Shown here piece after piece: positions 20,401 to 33,527 of a stretch of 64,000 bases of DNA. A program made the position numbers and the translations under genes. Under the pieces are notes generated by a model. It was not told the origin of the DNA. It did no database searches and was given only the letters and a program-made list of their open reading frames with translations. The stretch's first letter is position 1; each line of letters begins with the position of its first letter. The DNA is from Tubiluchus corallicola (taxonomy: Eukaryota; Priapulida; Priapulimorpha; Priapulimorphida; Tubiluchidae): positions 310,001 to 374,000 of the forward strand of contig JAQGDQ010000001.1 in the NCBI GenBank assembly GCA_030141605.1, read 5' to 3'.

Positions 20401-23400
20401 AAATTGAGCAGACAGGTTATTTAATCTATTTTGTTGAAATACTTCCCTTATTAACAAGGACAGCTGTTATTCCATTGTTTCCAAGAACTGACTGAGACGA
20501 ATTTACTGTTTCGAGCAGTATTTTGCGAGAAACGGTAGGTAGTAATACTGTATCGTGTCTATTTAATTGAAGTAAACCTTTAGTCACTTTAGAAACACTT
20601 CTAATCGGGAGTTATTTAGTGGTACATGTAACAAGTATTATACAGAGATAAAATCGCCTGCATAACAAACTCTTGGTGAACAATGATAAATAGAATACAC
20701 CGGTTATGTCAAAATCACTGTATTGATGTTTATGCTTCAAGATTATACTTGTCCACAGTAAGCAGTAGCGATCGATAATGGACTCGTTATTAACATTGTT
20801 GTTTTTCAATAAGACGGACTGGCTGGACGGAGCTCCTTCACACGCTGCTCATTAACTGTGCGAGATCTCAATGCAAAATTTCTCGAAGGGTGGAGCGGTA
20901 GCGCTCTTGAATGAGCGTAATATTTAATACCCTTCAATATTTTATGAGTTACATCAGGTACAAAGTTCAGAAGTCAACCAATGAAATAGCTCTTTTTCAG
21001 TTTCCCCTAATCTCACAAGCTTTGCGTGTTCTACAAACTTTTTGTTTTATTTAAAAAAGAAGAAGTATAAAGTAAAGGGGTAAAGGCGTATAGTGACTTG
21101 AGACACTCATGTAATTATGTACTATATGATACACCAAAACGTCCAGCGTCTGGAAGTGAGAAATAGAACATGTGTATCGTCAACGAGTAACGAATCAAAG
21201 ATATTGGCAGCGGACGGCGTTCAGCGTCGTCAACAAACCAATGGATGACTAGAGCTGTAGATACGCAAAAGTTAACTATTTTTCGCTTATCCGCGTGCGG
21301 TGCAAGCTAAACAGATTTGTTTCGACGTGAAGCCATTCCAGTTTTCGTGTTTTGGGGCCTCGCACAGACATGCAATTTTCAGTTGTGCAATTAAAAATTG
21401 CAAAATCTGTGAATAACTAAAGTCTGTGAATGCGCGCAAAGGTATGCAACTAAAAATTGTGCAAATAAAACTGAGCTCAAACTATTAGTTATGCTGCTTT
21501 GTAATGTACTGTTTTCAATGAGAGCGCGCAGACATTCAATTTTTGATTGCGCAACTTTTAATCAAGACACAATACTTAAGTGTGAGAAAAAAGAAGTGTC
21601 TTATGAAAAGGTGCAATTAAACATGCAAAACAGAGAAAAGAAAACCAAAAGAAAATCATTGTTACTATCTTTGCTACTATCTTCAAGAAATTCAGTGACA
21701 AACTCAGAAAATGGAGATGAAAATACGAAGTTTTGTAAATGAACAGCGTTTTGCGAACACATCCCTGCGCAAGGAAACCTTTCAAATGCCCACCCTAGTT
21801 ACTGTATTAGCGCTTCAGTGAGTGTCGCAAATTTTACTGATTTTAACGGGAAAACTTTTAGGCACGCTGCGGCCCTAGCACTAATGATGACGTAGTACCA
21901 TAAAGTCACCGAGAGCCGCTCTTCTGCCTGAATGCTTTTCCATAGTTAGTGTTAATATAACTGATGAATACTAAACAGTTCATCAAAACCATTATCATCT
22001 GATAATATTTCATATTTATTTGTTAGTGCCAAAAATACATACAATAACAAAAAACAATACCTACATACAATTTCAATTTTGAAAAATAGTGATAATGCAG
22101 ACAAACAAACAACAATTACTGATAGAACAAATATGATTAAATCTTTCTCTTAGTTATTTTAGTTACTTAAATGAACAGTTTATTGATTAGTATTTAAAAT
22201 AAATTGTCATTCACAAGGCCTCATTTTCAATGACATGATCATTACGTAGCATATTGTTCACCATGTCTTAAAATCGCTTTTCAACATAATTAATAAATGC
22301 CTTAATTTCTTCTAAATCATTACTTCCCATCAAGGATAAAAATTTATTAGCATCGCTCATAAGGAAAAATTCTGGTATAATTACATTGATGTGATTATTT
22401 AATTTTCCTTTAAGGTCAATGTAATATGGACATTTTATAACAAAGTGTAATTCATCTTCGATTTCATTTCTTAAACAATATGTGCATATTCGATTCTCAG
22501 CAGGGATTTTTCCAGGATAACGTACCACTTTCAATACACATCGCATGAGAGCTGATTCTCAGTTTTGCAAATTTTGTTATAGCATATATGGAATAACCAG
22601 AAAGTAAATAGTTTTCTAGTTGATATTGTTTTTGAAGGTTCGATACGTTTACAGTTTATTTTGTCCACCAGGTTTGTTATAATTGTGGATTTTTTCTTTC
22701 CAAAATAGGGTATAATCAGTTTTTATTTTTTCTTCTAATTTATAAAAGCACAAGAAAACCCTCCACTTACACAAAGCTTAAAAAATTCGTCTCGAAATTT
22801 TATACCACTTACATACAACCTCATCGCATGCATGGCTCATTTCGGCCGTAACGCTGTATAAAACGTGAAAATTTAAACTACCGGGATAACCGTTAGGCGC
22901 AGCCATTTTAATAGTAGGTCGTTTCAAACAAGATTTGATAACATTGAGTAAAGTTTGAAAAAATAATCAGAGCATTCATAGCATACATGTTGCTAATTAA
23001 GTAAAATTTTAAATGACTGTATCTTGTCTATAAGATTAAAAATACGTTTTTGGCTAGTGAGTGGCGCACCCTTCTAGCAGGTAAGTGAAATGCTAATATA
23101 GATCTGCACGGAACGTTTTTTGGGTCATAATTTAACATTGCCCTTTCTTCTCCTGATTTACGTGTTTTAGGGACGTCATGTAATGGCGCGGTCGGAACAG
23201 TATTGCGGGGGATTCAAAATGAAAACAAACGAAAATTCCTTTCAATGCGAATACGACATGTGCATAAAATTGCTGTAAAGTAGTATAATTTTTTAAGGCG
23301 ATTTTTCTGAAACCTACTTCAGCTGTCCCTTTTCCTGTCCTTTAGGTGAAAACGTTGTCTGGGTATTCCAAACATGATAATAACAAAAGAATTTACTTGG

Positions 23401-26400
23401 GGGAGCCCGTAAGTCGTTATAAAACTTGTAAAATTGCCCTTTCAGTTATCATTGGCTAGTTATTGGGTGGGCCCAATATTTCTGGCGTCTCTTTGTGTTT
23501 TTGTGAATTAATAATGCACAAATACAAGCAATGTCTTCAAATTCCGTACAGTCAGTAATTCCATTTGAAAATTTCATGTCTGCGCACCCGTCTTAGGTAC
23601 GCCAGTAAAACTGCTGCAATTTTCAATTGCATGTCTGCGCGGGGCCTAACAAGTTTCTGGCCAGTTTTTATATTGTGACGTTACAACAGAGTAATAACGT
23701 CGAAACGACAAAACCAATTTATGACGAATCCAGGTAAAAGAATCACAGGATAAATGTCACAGAAAAAGTCACAGGAAAAAAGACACTGACCCTAAGACAT
23801 TGAACAAATCGTGAATTTTTTTCACATACATGTACATGTAATAGCATACATACCATATACGATGATATAACACATAATATATAAATACTGTGTTCAATAT
23901 GTACAAGTCATGTCCATCCAGTTAATAACTGATTTAAAATATTTGCTGCTTTGTTACTTTAATTATTTATAGTACTTAAAAAAATGTGACTGACGTGAAT
24001 ATTTTGATTTGATTACCTGATTTTTTCTCCTAGCCAAGACTTACTATCACAAGAGAAAGGGAAAAGTCTTTCCAGTCTGAGGAGGACTTTCAACAAATCA
24101 CACTACATTTTAACATGTAATCTAAATAATATTGCTTTACCACTGTCACAGGGGGCTTAATGAGTACTTTGCTACCGCGTGGTGAAACTCAATAGTAACC
24201 TGCTAGCTTCCCACCCCGGAAGTCACGAGTTCAGTTTCTGATCGAGTCATACAAAAGATCTGCAAATGGTACCGCTGATTCTTCGACCAAGTACGCGGGA
24301 AGCTAAGTGCAAAGCACTTCATGTCGGTGCATTCCTCAGTGTCATGCAGATTAATAACCGAGATAGGAACAACTACAGAAGGTATCATGTGGGCAAGTTT
24401 GGGTAACCATAGAAGCTGTAAGTTTATTATCGTTGATGCTTTTAGAAGCGGTAGCCGTTTAATTGCAAAAGTTTAATTTTTTATTTTGTATAACATCTAA
24501 GTTCCCCAAGTCGCAAAGCATCTCGATCTAAAGTACTAGCATATTGCGATTTCAAACGTTTCCGACTGACGGCTTGTCATCGGCACATTGCCTAAACGGA
24601 TTTGCGAAAATTTGTAAGCAGGAAACCCTAGAATTATTTATACCTAGGGAGGTAAACACTCGGTAAACCAGCCACTGCTGGAAAATCTTCCAAAATATCA
24701 GCCAAATATCTATAAATACAATCTGCTGGGCATATTGCTTGCTAAATGGAGGCGGTTTGTTTAAAATAGTGACTTCTCAAGTCATGCAGTGGGCAAGTTG
24801 AAATCATCTGGTTCTGATCTAATTGGAATGGCTGCTTTACTGCACACTATCCGCCAGCATTAAACGCACAAAAAGAAGCTGATTAATTAATAAATCATGC
24901 AAGCAAAACTAATGCATGTAATGACGGATGTAAATTGACTGGTAATGACTATACGATGAGCAATGATTTGATGACTTTTTAGCAGAGTCCGCCTTCATGT
25001 AAGACACTGCATCCATCAGCGCTTTACCGAATTTTCCGATAAATTCTTAGCCCCTACCTCATCAGTTATAATTCTTAGTATCACTAGACGAATTATAAAC
25101 TAAATATAAGCAGTAACTCTTTATGGGCACTACGTGGAAAGTGCACGAATCGTTGATCATAGGTGGGTGGGTAACAATAGCAGTTGTTAGCCCAGTCAAG
25201 TAACCACTTGAATTGTCCAGCGTCCTGTGTCCTGGACCTTTTAACTGAAATCATCGTTTACCAAACTATTATCTACCATTGTCTGAACCCCTATTCCAGG
25301 TATCTACCCTGTAAGTTTCATGACCCCGAACCTCCGTATTTCAGAATTAATACGAATTAAAGTGGTTGCTTAGAAAAACTCAAAGCCTAACATGATCAAT
25401 AACAATACTAAGAGCCCATCACTGTATGGGCTCTCTTAGATTTGTCATGCTCGCGGATAAAAATTATACCAAATTTCTGTTTTTTCCACTCCATTACAAT
25501 GAGCCCTTTTTGGCTGTTTAAAGCACAAGAAAAACCTCCACTTACATAAAGCTTAAAAAATTCGTCTCGCAATTTTATACCACTTACATACTACCTTTTC
25601 GTATGCATGCTTGTATCGGCCGTAACGCTGTATAAAATGTGTAAATTTAAACTCCCGCGATGACAGTTAGGCGCAGCTATTTTAATGGTAGGTCGTTTGA
25701 AACAAGTTTTGATAACATTAAGTAGAGTTTGAAAAAATAATCAGAGCATTCGTAGTATACATGTTGATAATTAAGTAAAATTTAAAATTACTGTATCTTG
25801 TCAATAAGATTAAAAATACGTTTTTGGCTAGTGAGTGGCGCACCCTGAAGGGGTGAGTCAGCGACATTTTACCAATTGGCAAAAACATTTTAAATTATTA
25901 GTCTAGTTAGATAAGTCTTTCCAGCAGGTAAGTGAAATGCTAAGTAATGTAGATTTGCACGGAAAGATTTTGGGACATAATTTAACATTGTCTTTTCTTC
26001 TCTTGATTTACGTGGCGTAGTGACGTCATGTAATGGCGCCGTCGGAACAGTATTGCGGGAGAGTTAAAAAGAAAACAAACGAAAATTCCTCTCGACGCGA
26101 AAACGATATGTGCATAAAATTGCTGTAAGGTAGTATAATTTTTAAGACGATTTTTCTGAAACCTACTTCAGGTACCCCATTTCTTGTCCTTTAAGCTTAT
26201 GTAGTGCTGTTACAGCACCAAAAAATCTGTGAAGTAACCCAATACCACTATTTGTTGTAAAATTCGAATTCACTAGCTTAAATTAACGTTTTCCATCCAT
26301 TTGCTGTTAGTAAACAAGGAGCGTGATTACCCGTAATCGATCACCATGTGATCTGCGCCATCTATTGAGAAATTCCATGTTACGTGTATATAATCAATCT

Positions 26401-29400
26401 TAAATTTAAATGCCACGCATGCACACAGAGAGAATACTAACCTATAGATAGGGCAATACTTCAAAAGTATGCCATTCGAAAGAGGCCGCTCGAAACATAC
26501 GGTTCGTGTTCCCCAATATAATACGTATAATGTAACATTCAATAAGCAGTCAGAAGAGTTGCTTCCAGATAACGAGGAATTAATAACGCGGCTAGGAGCT
26601 TGCAAAATAACGCATTTTGACATGTGCTTCGTTCATGAAATAAATTTTTAATGTAATTTGTATTGAACATTGTCATGCGTTTTCGCATATGTAATGTTCA
26701 TTATCTTGTATATGCTTAAAAGTTTTGTCACTATCCAGTTTGACGTATTTGCTAATCAACGTCCTTATATGCAGATGTACTTATTTCGGGTTGACAGGAA
26801 CGGACCATGGTTGTTTTTTGTTTAAAAAGTGTTCTTGTGTATGTTTTAAGCTGTTTATGAAAAATTGCAACTATTTTAATAACGTAAATGACTGATAAGA
26901 AGCTATAATGAATAAATAAATTATGTATTACTTTAATCCAGATATGCAAATTAATGGAATGCAGCGCCTGAAATTTCATAAATCTGGCAAAAACATTCAG
27001 CTAACGATGATGAAACCACATAGAAACGATAGAAGCCAGACATGACTTTTTAAGTCTCGATATGTGTGTTGTAAGTTCTCAACAAGCTGACAAGGTGTTT
27101 TAAAACTCTTCAGTTTTATCCAGAAAATGTCGCGACAGAGGCTGATGTGATTGGCGAGAGTTCTCAGAAAAAAGCTTCTGCCAATCGCACGAATGGCATT
27201 TGTAGATGGTAACTCGGAATCAAGCTGACATTTATAAATCTAAGTCTGGCTGCTGCTGAAACCCGTCGAGGAAATTGCTTCCGGTAGACACAAATGCTTG
27301 GTAATTTTTCGTGTTCTTAGCGTTAGGAGTCGCTTGACGTTAATCCGTAGAGACACCATATTATTAAGTTTATTTCCAGCAATGTCTTTTTAGTCTCGCT
27401 CATCAGCCTGTCTGTTGAGATGCGAAAATCAGTGGGAATTAGGTACGGCTTAGGCAAGACCTACTGCAAAGGCTTAGGCAAAAATGCTTATGCAAATCTA
27501 ATTAATGCTTCCGGTAGCAGAGAAAGAGAGTGAGCGAGCGAGCGAGAAAGAGAGAGAGTCTCCCTTTAAGAGCCATAAACAGAGAGAGGAAAAGGCCAAA
27601 TTCAATACCACTCTTCTTCAACAATATCAATTCTTCCTTCAAATACCACTATTTACTTTCCTCGAGTTTCTCTGACAGATATAATTAACTATCGTTATAT
27701 TAATATTAATAATAATTGCAATATGACACTCTCTAGTGCCATTTTAAGTAAGTATAGATAACAATATGCTACGAAGCCATGTGGATAAGTACTACTATTA
27801 TTATTATCTAATATCTATGGTTTTAAGCCTCTTGCAGTTTGGTGTTAGCTTCAAGGCACTCACTGACCCTCAATTAGATCACTGCTGAGAAGTACTGACA
27901 GAAGCTTCTCAGGTAATCACACCACATGTACTGCAAAGAATGTAAATTTCAGTGCTGTTGTAAACTAAATTGTACTTTATTGTTACCTATTGGAAGGCCT
28001 CTAACCTTTTGAGTGTCCTCCGGGAAACAAAAACTCGTTTTTTCAGCACTTGCTGAATACTGCACAATTATAAGGCGAAACAGAACTAGCAGTTCACAAG
28101 GGTTTCACTTTACCAACATTATCATTTTCGGTTTTCTTTAAATGTTGATATTCGGCCCCGAAATCGACATCATTGATACTCCGATTGGGGTACAAGAGTC
28201 TATGATCAAATTAATTCATCTCAAGCTTATGCATCTTTCATGAGAATTCTTCAGCGCAGTAACAAAATATTCAATAATATATAAAAAACACATATTCTCT
28301 CAACAAATCCATTGGAAACGTGACTTGCGAATCCCTTGCGATGCTATTATTGAATTCTACCATAAATGTAATGTGATTATTTATCAGGATCGCTATTTCT
28401 TTAGTCTAATACTTTCCAAAGATCGTGCGGCATGTGCTAACGAAGTAATATAATTATAATTCATTTAGCCCGGCTTGCTTAATTATATATAACACATTGT
28501 TAACTCATATGCACATTTTCACACAAGGCAAAATGATTATCTATTTACAGAAGGCGACATGCGGTAGGCCACGTAGTAACCTTGTACATTTGAATTTGCC
28601 TGAAGAGCTTTTCAGGTTAAGTGAACTAACGTGATAGATGGAAAATATAGGTGTAACTTTTCACACACAAGATGCGTGCTGCACTATAAAAAGTGTTGGT
28701 TGTTGCTTTGAACAGACCTGAATTTAGGAATTTACCAAACAACTAAAGGTAGCTTTGTTGATTCGGCTTTTATTGCTCGTACGGATATTCCACTTTCGCA
28801 TCCCACAATTATGCAACGGTTGAAGTTTTTTATATAAAAAATGCCCCCATCAAGGTTATTGCAATGACTGCTCCAAATAAGGGGCATCAGTATGAATAGA
28901 ATTCTTATAAGTAATTTGCTAATTGTGGTAGTTATTTCAATTATTTCTTGAAGTTGGTAAGATTGTAGTCAACAGGGAAATAATTTCTTGTTGGAGAATT
29001 TCACGGTCGGAAAGAAACTGATGGATTTGCAAGCTGCATCTAAGAACGTTCAATGTAAAATATAAGATCCGCAACCAATCTTGTCAGTATCTCACCTATA
29101 TTTCAGGGCGACCAAGTGCGTTAGCTGTATGAATTAGTGATTTTTTGTTGAACTTTGTATATCAAAACCCGTTAATATGCCCGGTAAAATTCGCTAAGTA
29201 ATTAAGAAGTTAACAAACTGCTGGTTAATGATCGTTACTTCACGGCTTTAATTTCAGTGATTGCGTTCTTAATAACTCGAACTTGAACTTGACAGTGTTT
29301 TGTCTGAAATTCCTGTCACAAACATCGAGCTGAAAATTAGATCAAGTGATTATGCATATTGCATAACTAAAAATTTGAACTAAAAAGCAACTTGTTTTTC

Positions 29401-30645
29401 AGTCTTCACTTATAGGGCGATTTTCATTTTTTATGAATTACGAATCGCAACTTATTCTCTATAATTAATATTTGTGCGCCGGTTAGTCCGTCTTTTTTTC
29501 CATTCAGCCTTAATTAAGAAAACATAGTGCATTAATTCGAAAATTCATAATAACAGTTTTCTTTCCTAACACAAATTTGCTAAATACTAAATTTTCAAGA
29601 TAAATGTTGTCGTATTCACTACAATACCTCCTCCATTTTTCCTACATAAGTTCTTTCTCAATCGATAGATTTATATAACCTGCTGGCATAAGCCTAAAAA
29701 TCTGTTCCACTTAATGTTTTTAACACAGAAAGTTTATTTTTTGGCAGGTGTATGCATGTAACTGACATTGGAGTTGGATACCTATCCACCATGACATCTT
29801 TGACGGTTCTTTTCATGCGCTGGTGCTGTCAAATACGAGACTTTGGCTTACAGCACTTATACAGCATGCGAAATCTGAGAGTTCTATCACTAGCTGGTCA
29901 GTATTGGTGCTTTATAAATTTGTGCAGAAAAGATACTATCTGTACAGAAAATTTTCCGTTCAATAATTTTTGCATATTTATCTATACTATAAGTTAGTAG
30001 ATACCTACAAGAAAAGAAACACAAGTCCACTCACAAAATAAAGTAGCTGTAATTTGATCTAATTATACGTATTGACCTGCATTATTCTTGGGGCACAGCA
30101 ACACCTGAGAAGTGAGTATACCTACATCATTTAAATTTTCGTTTACTGAACAAACATTTTTGAGCAAAGTTTTTTAAAGACTTTAAATACAAATATAGCT
30201 AGAGTATCTACATTGTCTTTGCGCTATAACAAGTCTAAGCAATAAACAGCTATTGTGTCAGTCTGCCAAAAGTCCAACTTAGAATTTCTGATTAGCAAAC
30301 TTACTAAAACAAGAAGTATTCTAGGACTCTACTTAAAACATTCTGTAATCAATCCTGTTCAAAACGTAAATTGTAAAAAAAGTTATTTTTAACAAAAACT
30401 AACCAAATCCATTTTTATTGTTATCAAACAGACACAAAGACAACTATTGCTCACTCTTTTATAAGCTATTATTTTTAAATGTGCATCTTACTTCAGGATG
30501 TCCGTTACTTACTGCAAGTGCGCTCTCCGGACTGGTTAATCTGCATCATTTAAAGGAATTGGAGCTAACAAACTGCCCAGGTGCATCGCAAGAGCTTTTT
30601 GATTACTTTCGGGAACACTTACAGGACTGTTTGATTATCGAATGA
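17462..30645 (+). CDS. FBXL16: F-box/LRR-repeat protein 16, complete
   Basis: Exons 17462-18576, 29748-29896 and 30497-30645 (1413 nt, 470 aa; human 479). Donors are CAG/gtaggg and CTG/gtcagt, acceptors TTGGCAG and CTTCAG, and phases agree. Residues 1-85 are a low-complexity Ser/Thr-rich lead. The F-box is at about 88-128 ([19 protein letters not shown]). Cysteine-type leucine-rich repeats follow from about 165 to the end, with [38 protein letters not shown] and [16 protein letters not shown] nearly identical to human. The C-terminus DCLIIE matches human RCLVIE. FBXL16 is a brain-enriched F-box protein thought to bind PP2A and possibly not to form a standard SCF ligase. An in-frame ATG at 17411 exists, but 17462 has the better context (A at -3, G at +4). 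Intron 1 is 11 kb and full of transposons. Confidence 0.96.
22268..22640 (-). pseudogene. Non-LTR retrotransposon ORF2 C-terminal fragment
   Basis: The minus-strand frame reads FAKLRISSH, then [11 protein letters not shown], then [18 protein letters not shown]. This is the CxxC...H...C cysteine/histidine motif found after the reverse transcriptase in many LINE ORFs. No reverse transcriptase core is attached, so it is a stranded 3' fragment. Confidence 0.6.
22747..23341. mobile_element. TTAA-flanked MITE, copy 1
   Basis: About 595 bp, collinear with the copy at 25522-26190 over almost its whole length. It lacks a central block of about 75 bp that the second copy has after GAGTGGCGCACCC. Termini are AGCACAAGAAAA and TTTTCCTGTCCT; flanking tetranucleotides have decayed to ATAA and TTAG. 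No coding capacity. Confidence 0.8.
24160..24410 (+). mobile_element. tRNA-derived SINE remnant
   Basis: The stretch contains a B-box-like GAGTTCAGTTT at 24227-24237 in the context GGAAGTCACGAGTTCAGTTT, then TGATCGAGTCATACAAAAGA. This is the usual head-to-body transition of tRNA-derived SINEs (GGTCACGGGTTCGATTCCTG...). The A box is degraded. It lies in FBXL16 intron 1, sense orientation. Confidence 0.45.
25522..26190. mobile_element. TTAA-flanked MITE, copy 2 (intact ends)
   Basis: 669 bp bounded by exact TTAA on both sides (25518-25521 and 26191-26194). The termini AGCACAAGAAA and TTTCTTGTCCT are inverted repeats with one mismatch. TTAA target duplications are typical of piggyBac and Kolobok elements. 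No transposase. The central block missing from copy 1 lies at about 25846-25920. Confidence 0.85.
27519..27558. repeat. (GA)n/(GAGC)n microsatellite
   Basis: AG-rich run with internal GAGC repeats (TGAGCGAGCGAGCGAGAAAG). FBXL16 intron 1. Confidence 0.85.
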
Positions 30646-33527
30646 GCTATAACTATGTTACATAACAAGAGCTTTGATGAAGCATTAGACAAGATTTATA
30701 CAAAATCCAGGTGGACAGCTTAAATAATACATGTTTATGTGTGCAGTAATTTTGTGGTGTATAGGCGAAGGCATCCAGTCCCCATATGCTTTGTAAATTG
30801 ATGTAAATGTTGTCACTCTATGTAAAATGCGAAAAGTTTGTTATAAGAAAAAGCAGTTACATTAAAAAACTGTTCCTGTTGATATGATTAATGAATGTCG
30901 CACTATTGCACATGAATTTGTTAAGAGAGAGTAAGAGACAACTAGTGCATGTGCTGATAATGCCAGGTAATGCAATAATACCAAACACAAATAGAAATTG
31001 CTTTAATATGCATTTAGACTAAGATGTCAATACAGCAACCTTAAACTATTCTGGAAAATTAACTAGAAAAATATTTAAGGTTTCCCTATTGTTAAACGAT
31101 TGCGGTAGAACTTTGCAAATTTGAGGGAATCAAAACGATTATTGTAGTGAATGGGTTCTTACTATACAAATGACAAGGATGTTTCTCTTGGAAATTACAA
31201 ACTGAGTCGCAAGCATATACCTAAAAAATGACCCAAACTGCTCAGTACCCTATATAGATGCTGTATCCATAAATACCTGTTATTTCTAATAGAATTATTA
31301 TATCACAGCTTACAATTTAACAATGTATATGCAATACGCAATGATTTCAGTGCAATCTAGAACCTTAGAATTTGTGTAAATATAGTAACCTCTGGGAAAT
31401 CATTGTCCTATTACTACTATACAGAATACATTCCAACTTGATTCAGAAGTTGTTAATTAATGCCATTGTTAACAAGGGAGATAATTTCCAGTGAATTGAA
31501 AGTGGACCCATCCATTGCATATAATGTTTGCAATAACATTGTGCAGAGCTACTTAAGTGAAGTTTTTCTTTACATTTTTTGAAAAAGACCTTCCTTTTTG
31601 AAGGAAGATGGCAAAAAAGCAGTGACAAGAAAATAAGTCTATTCGGTAAAATTAACTGCAAGATCTACCACATTAAATAAGATTAAAAGGCAAGATTGTT
31701 TTAATACCTTGGCTCCTGAGGGTATCAGATATAATAAGAATAAAAATGTGTCGCAAGTACGAACTCAGCTAAATTACAGTACCTGCAGAGAATGCAGGTA
31801 ATAAAGTTACAGGTAAAAAAGTCACAGGTAAAAACCAACAGAAAAAAGTAACAGAAAGGAAAAAAGAAATAACCCCCTAACCCTAGCCAAAATTGTGACT
31901 TTTTCTACTACTTGTTCCTGTCACGTTTTTACTGGTCACTCAAACAGAAAACCCGAACAGCGAAAGGGTTTAATAGCTTTTAAGTTGACTAAAAGATAAA
32001 GGGGCATAAAGCAAACTGCTAATTGTCTGCAGAGAATTTGCTTACTGTGCTTGCTATTTAGTGAATTTAATATGCCAAAAGTAGTTTTTTTACAATTAAT
32101 TTAAAATGTTGTAAACTTTAAGGCTGCAAAAAAATCTGCACCTATAATTTATTATACATCTATACGTTTACATACACTGTATAAAAGTAATGACATTTAA
32201 ACTACATGACCACAAGCTGTATTTAAAATTTTAGTAATATGAGCAATACGAAACAAATTTGTATGTAATTAATACTTTAGCTACTTAATTATTAAAATGA
32301 GCTAACTTACAGTATGGTCAATGCCATATCCTCAAAATGTGATAATTTCGTAATAAATGTGTATGACTTCTGTATAATCTACTTCTGTGTCCATATTTCA
32401 CTTTCAGATATTTTGTAAAATTCAGATGCTTTTAGAATATTTAGACATTTACATATTGTAGCTACAGTGAAGGCTCTCTAGAAGTTAATCAGCAGATCAC
32501 TTTGAATAAAATAATTCCTTATCTCCATAATACAATTCACAAGAATAATAACTATACTTACTAAAAGGCAAATAAGTAAACTACAAACAAAAAAATATTT
32601 GTTTATGAGACATTATTTTTTGTGCTTAAGCTATGAGGCACTCTAACAGTCATACATTCTTGACGCGAAAAACATTCTTGATGACCATTTTATAACTATA
32701 AGTAAGTCTGCAGTTTAATTTTAATTCACTTTCCCTTTCCAAATTAACTTTCTTTCACCACACAGTAAGACCAGCTTTCAATTGCCGCAATAAGATGATC
32801 AAGATGTAAAACCTTGGCAAGCACAAATATGCACAGTTAATTACTTTTCTACATCTAGCTCAGCTAATTTGGGTCTACGAAGCTTTACCAGTGCATTTGC
32901 TGATTGCACAATTAAGACCCTATACTTGATTAAAAATTTCTGACCTAAAATGTGCATGGGAGCACTTCATTTCTGCTAAATGACTAAGCAATAACAGTTA
33001 AAGTAAAGAAAATTCGTAAATGCTGTAAAAAGGAGAAGCAAAGCACAGTTATCAAGAACTGTTTGTTTATGAGAATATCCCTAGAAATTGACGGGACTGA
33101 AACCACTTGACTAACAGCAACCGAAAGTAACAAAAAGCAGCTGAGCACAAATGATTATTCAACCCATGAATGACCAAGTAGCTTAAAATAACTTCAGTGT
33201 GCTAATAAAGCCAGGCCATTTTAGCTTAGACCAATTAGGTAATATTCAATTAAAGTGATACAGCTTTGGAACGCAATGTACAGAACGCAAGTGGTTTCAA
33301 GTATACATTGATTTACTGTGTAATAATTATTACAGTTACAGAATAAGATTTTCATTGTTGTTCTGCTGATTTATTTACACCATAATTTTATTTCCATAAA
33401 AAATACGAATTCTATCCAAAACTACCAGAGAATGGAAAACATTAATTATTTATACCTTTCCTGTACATTAAAGAGAAATCGTCTATATAACAAGATGACA
33501 ACTGTACATCACTCTTCGCAAATAATA
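30646..33527. other. Convergent 3' region between FBXL16 and POLR3H
   Basis: No coding segment recognised. It holds the 3' UTRs of two convergent genes. The first canonical plus-strand AATAAA I noticed is near 32508, so FBXL16 may have a long 3' UTR. On the minus strand, AATAAA occurs 135-158 nt after the POLR3H stop (33387-33392 and 33370-33375). A short GTCACAGGTAAAAA-type tandem repeat lies at about 31795-31870. Confidence 0.4.
33370..33392 (-). promoter_or_regulatory. Two candidate polyadenylation signals of POLR3H
   Basis: TTTATT at 33387-33392 and 33370-33375 reads AATAAA on the minus strand, 136 and 153 nt downstream of the POLR3H stop codon. Confidence 0.5.

Larger units (their letters stand above)
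21354..23646. mobile_element. 2.3-kb inverted-repeat-bounded DNA element
   Basis: The left end GGGGCCTCGCACAGACATGC (21354 on) is the inverted partner of the right end, which ends GCATGTCTGCGCGGGGCC at 23646. Subterminal copies of the GCGCAGACATNCAATT motif occur near both ends. Inside lie a LINE tail fragment and one TTAA-type MITE, so it is a nested insertion site. The RGGSCCY termini with flanking T/A-rich trinucleotides recall PIF/Harbinger elements, but no transposase was recognised. Intron 1 of FBXL16. Confidence 0.5.

Noticed and set aside
26469-26651. 60-codon plus-strand ORF in FBXL16 intron 1 and overlapping minus-strand ORF
   Set aside because: No splice context, homologue or composition signal strong enough to call.
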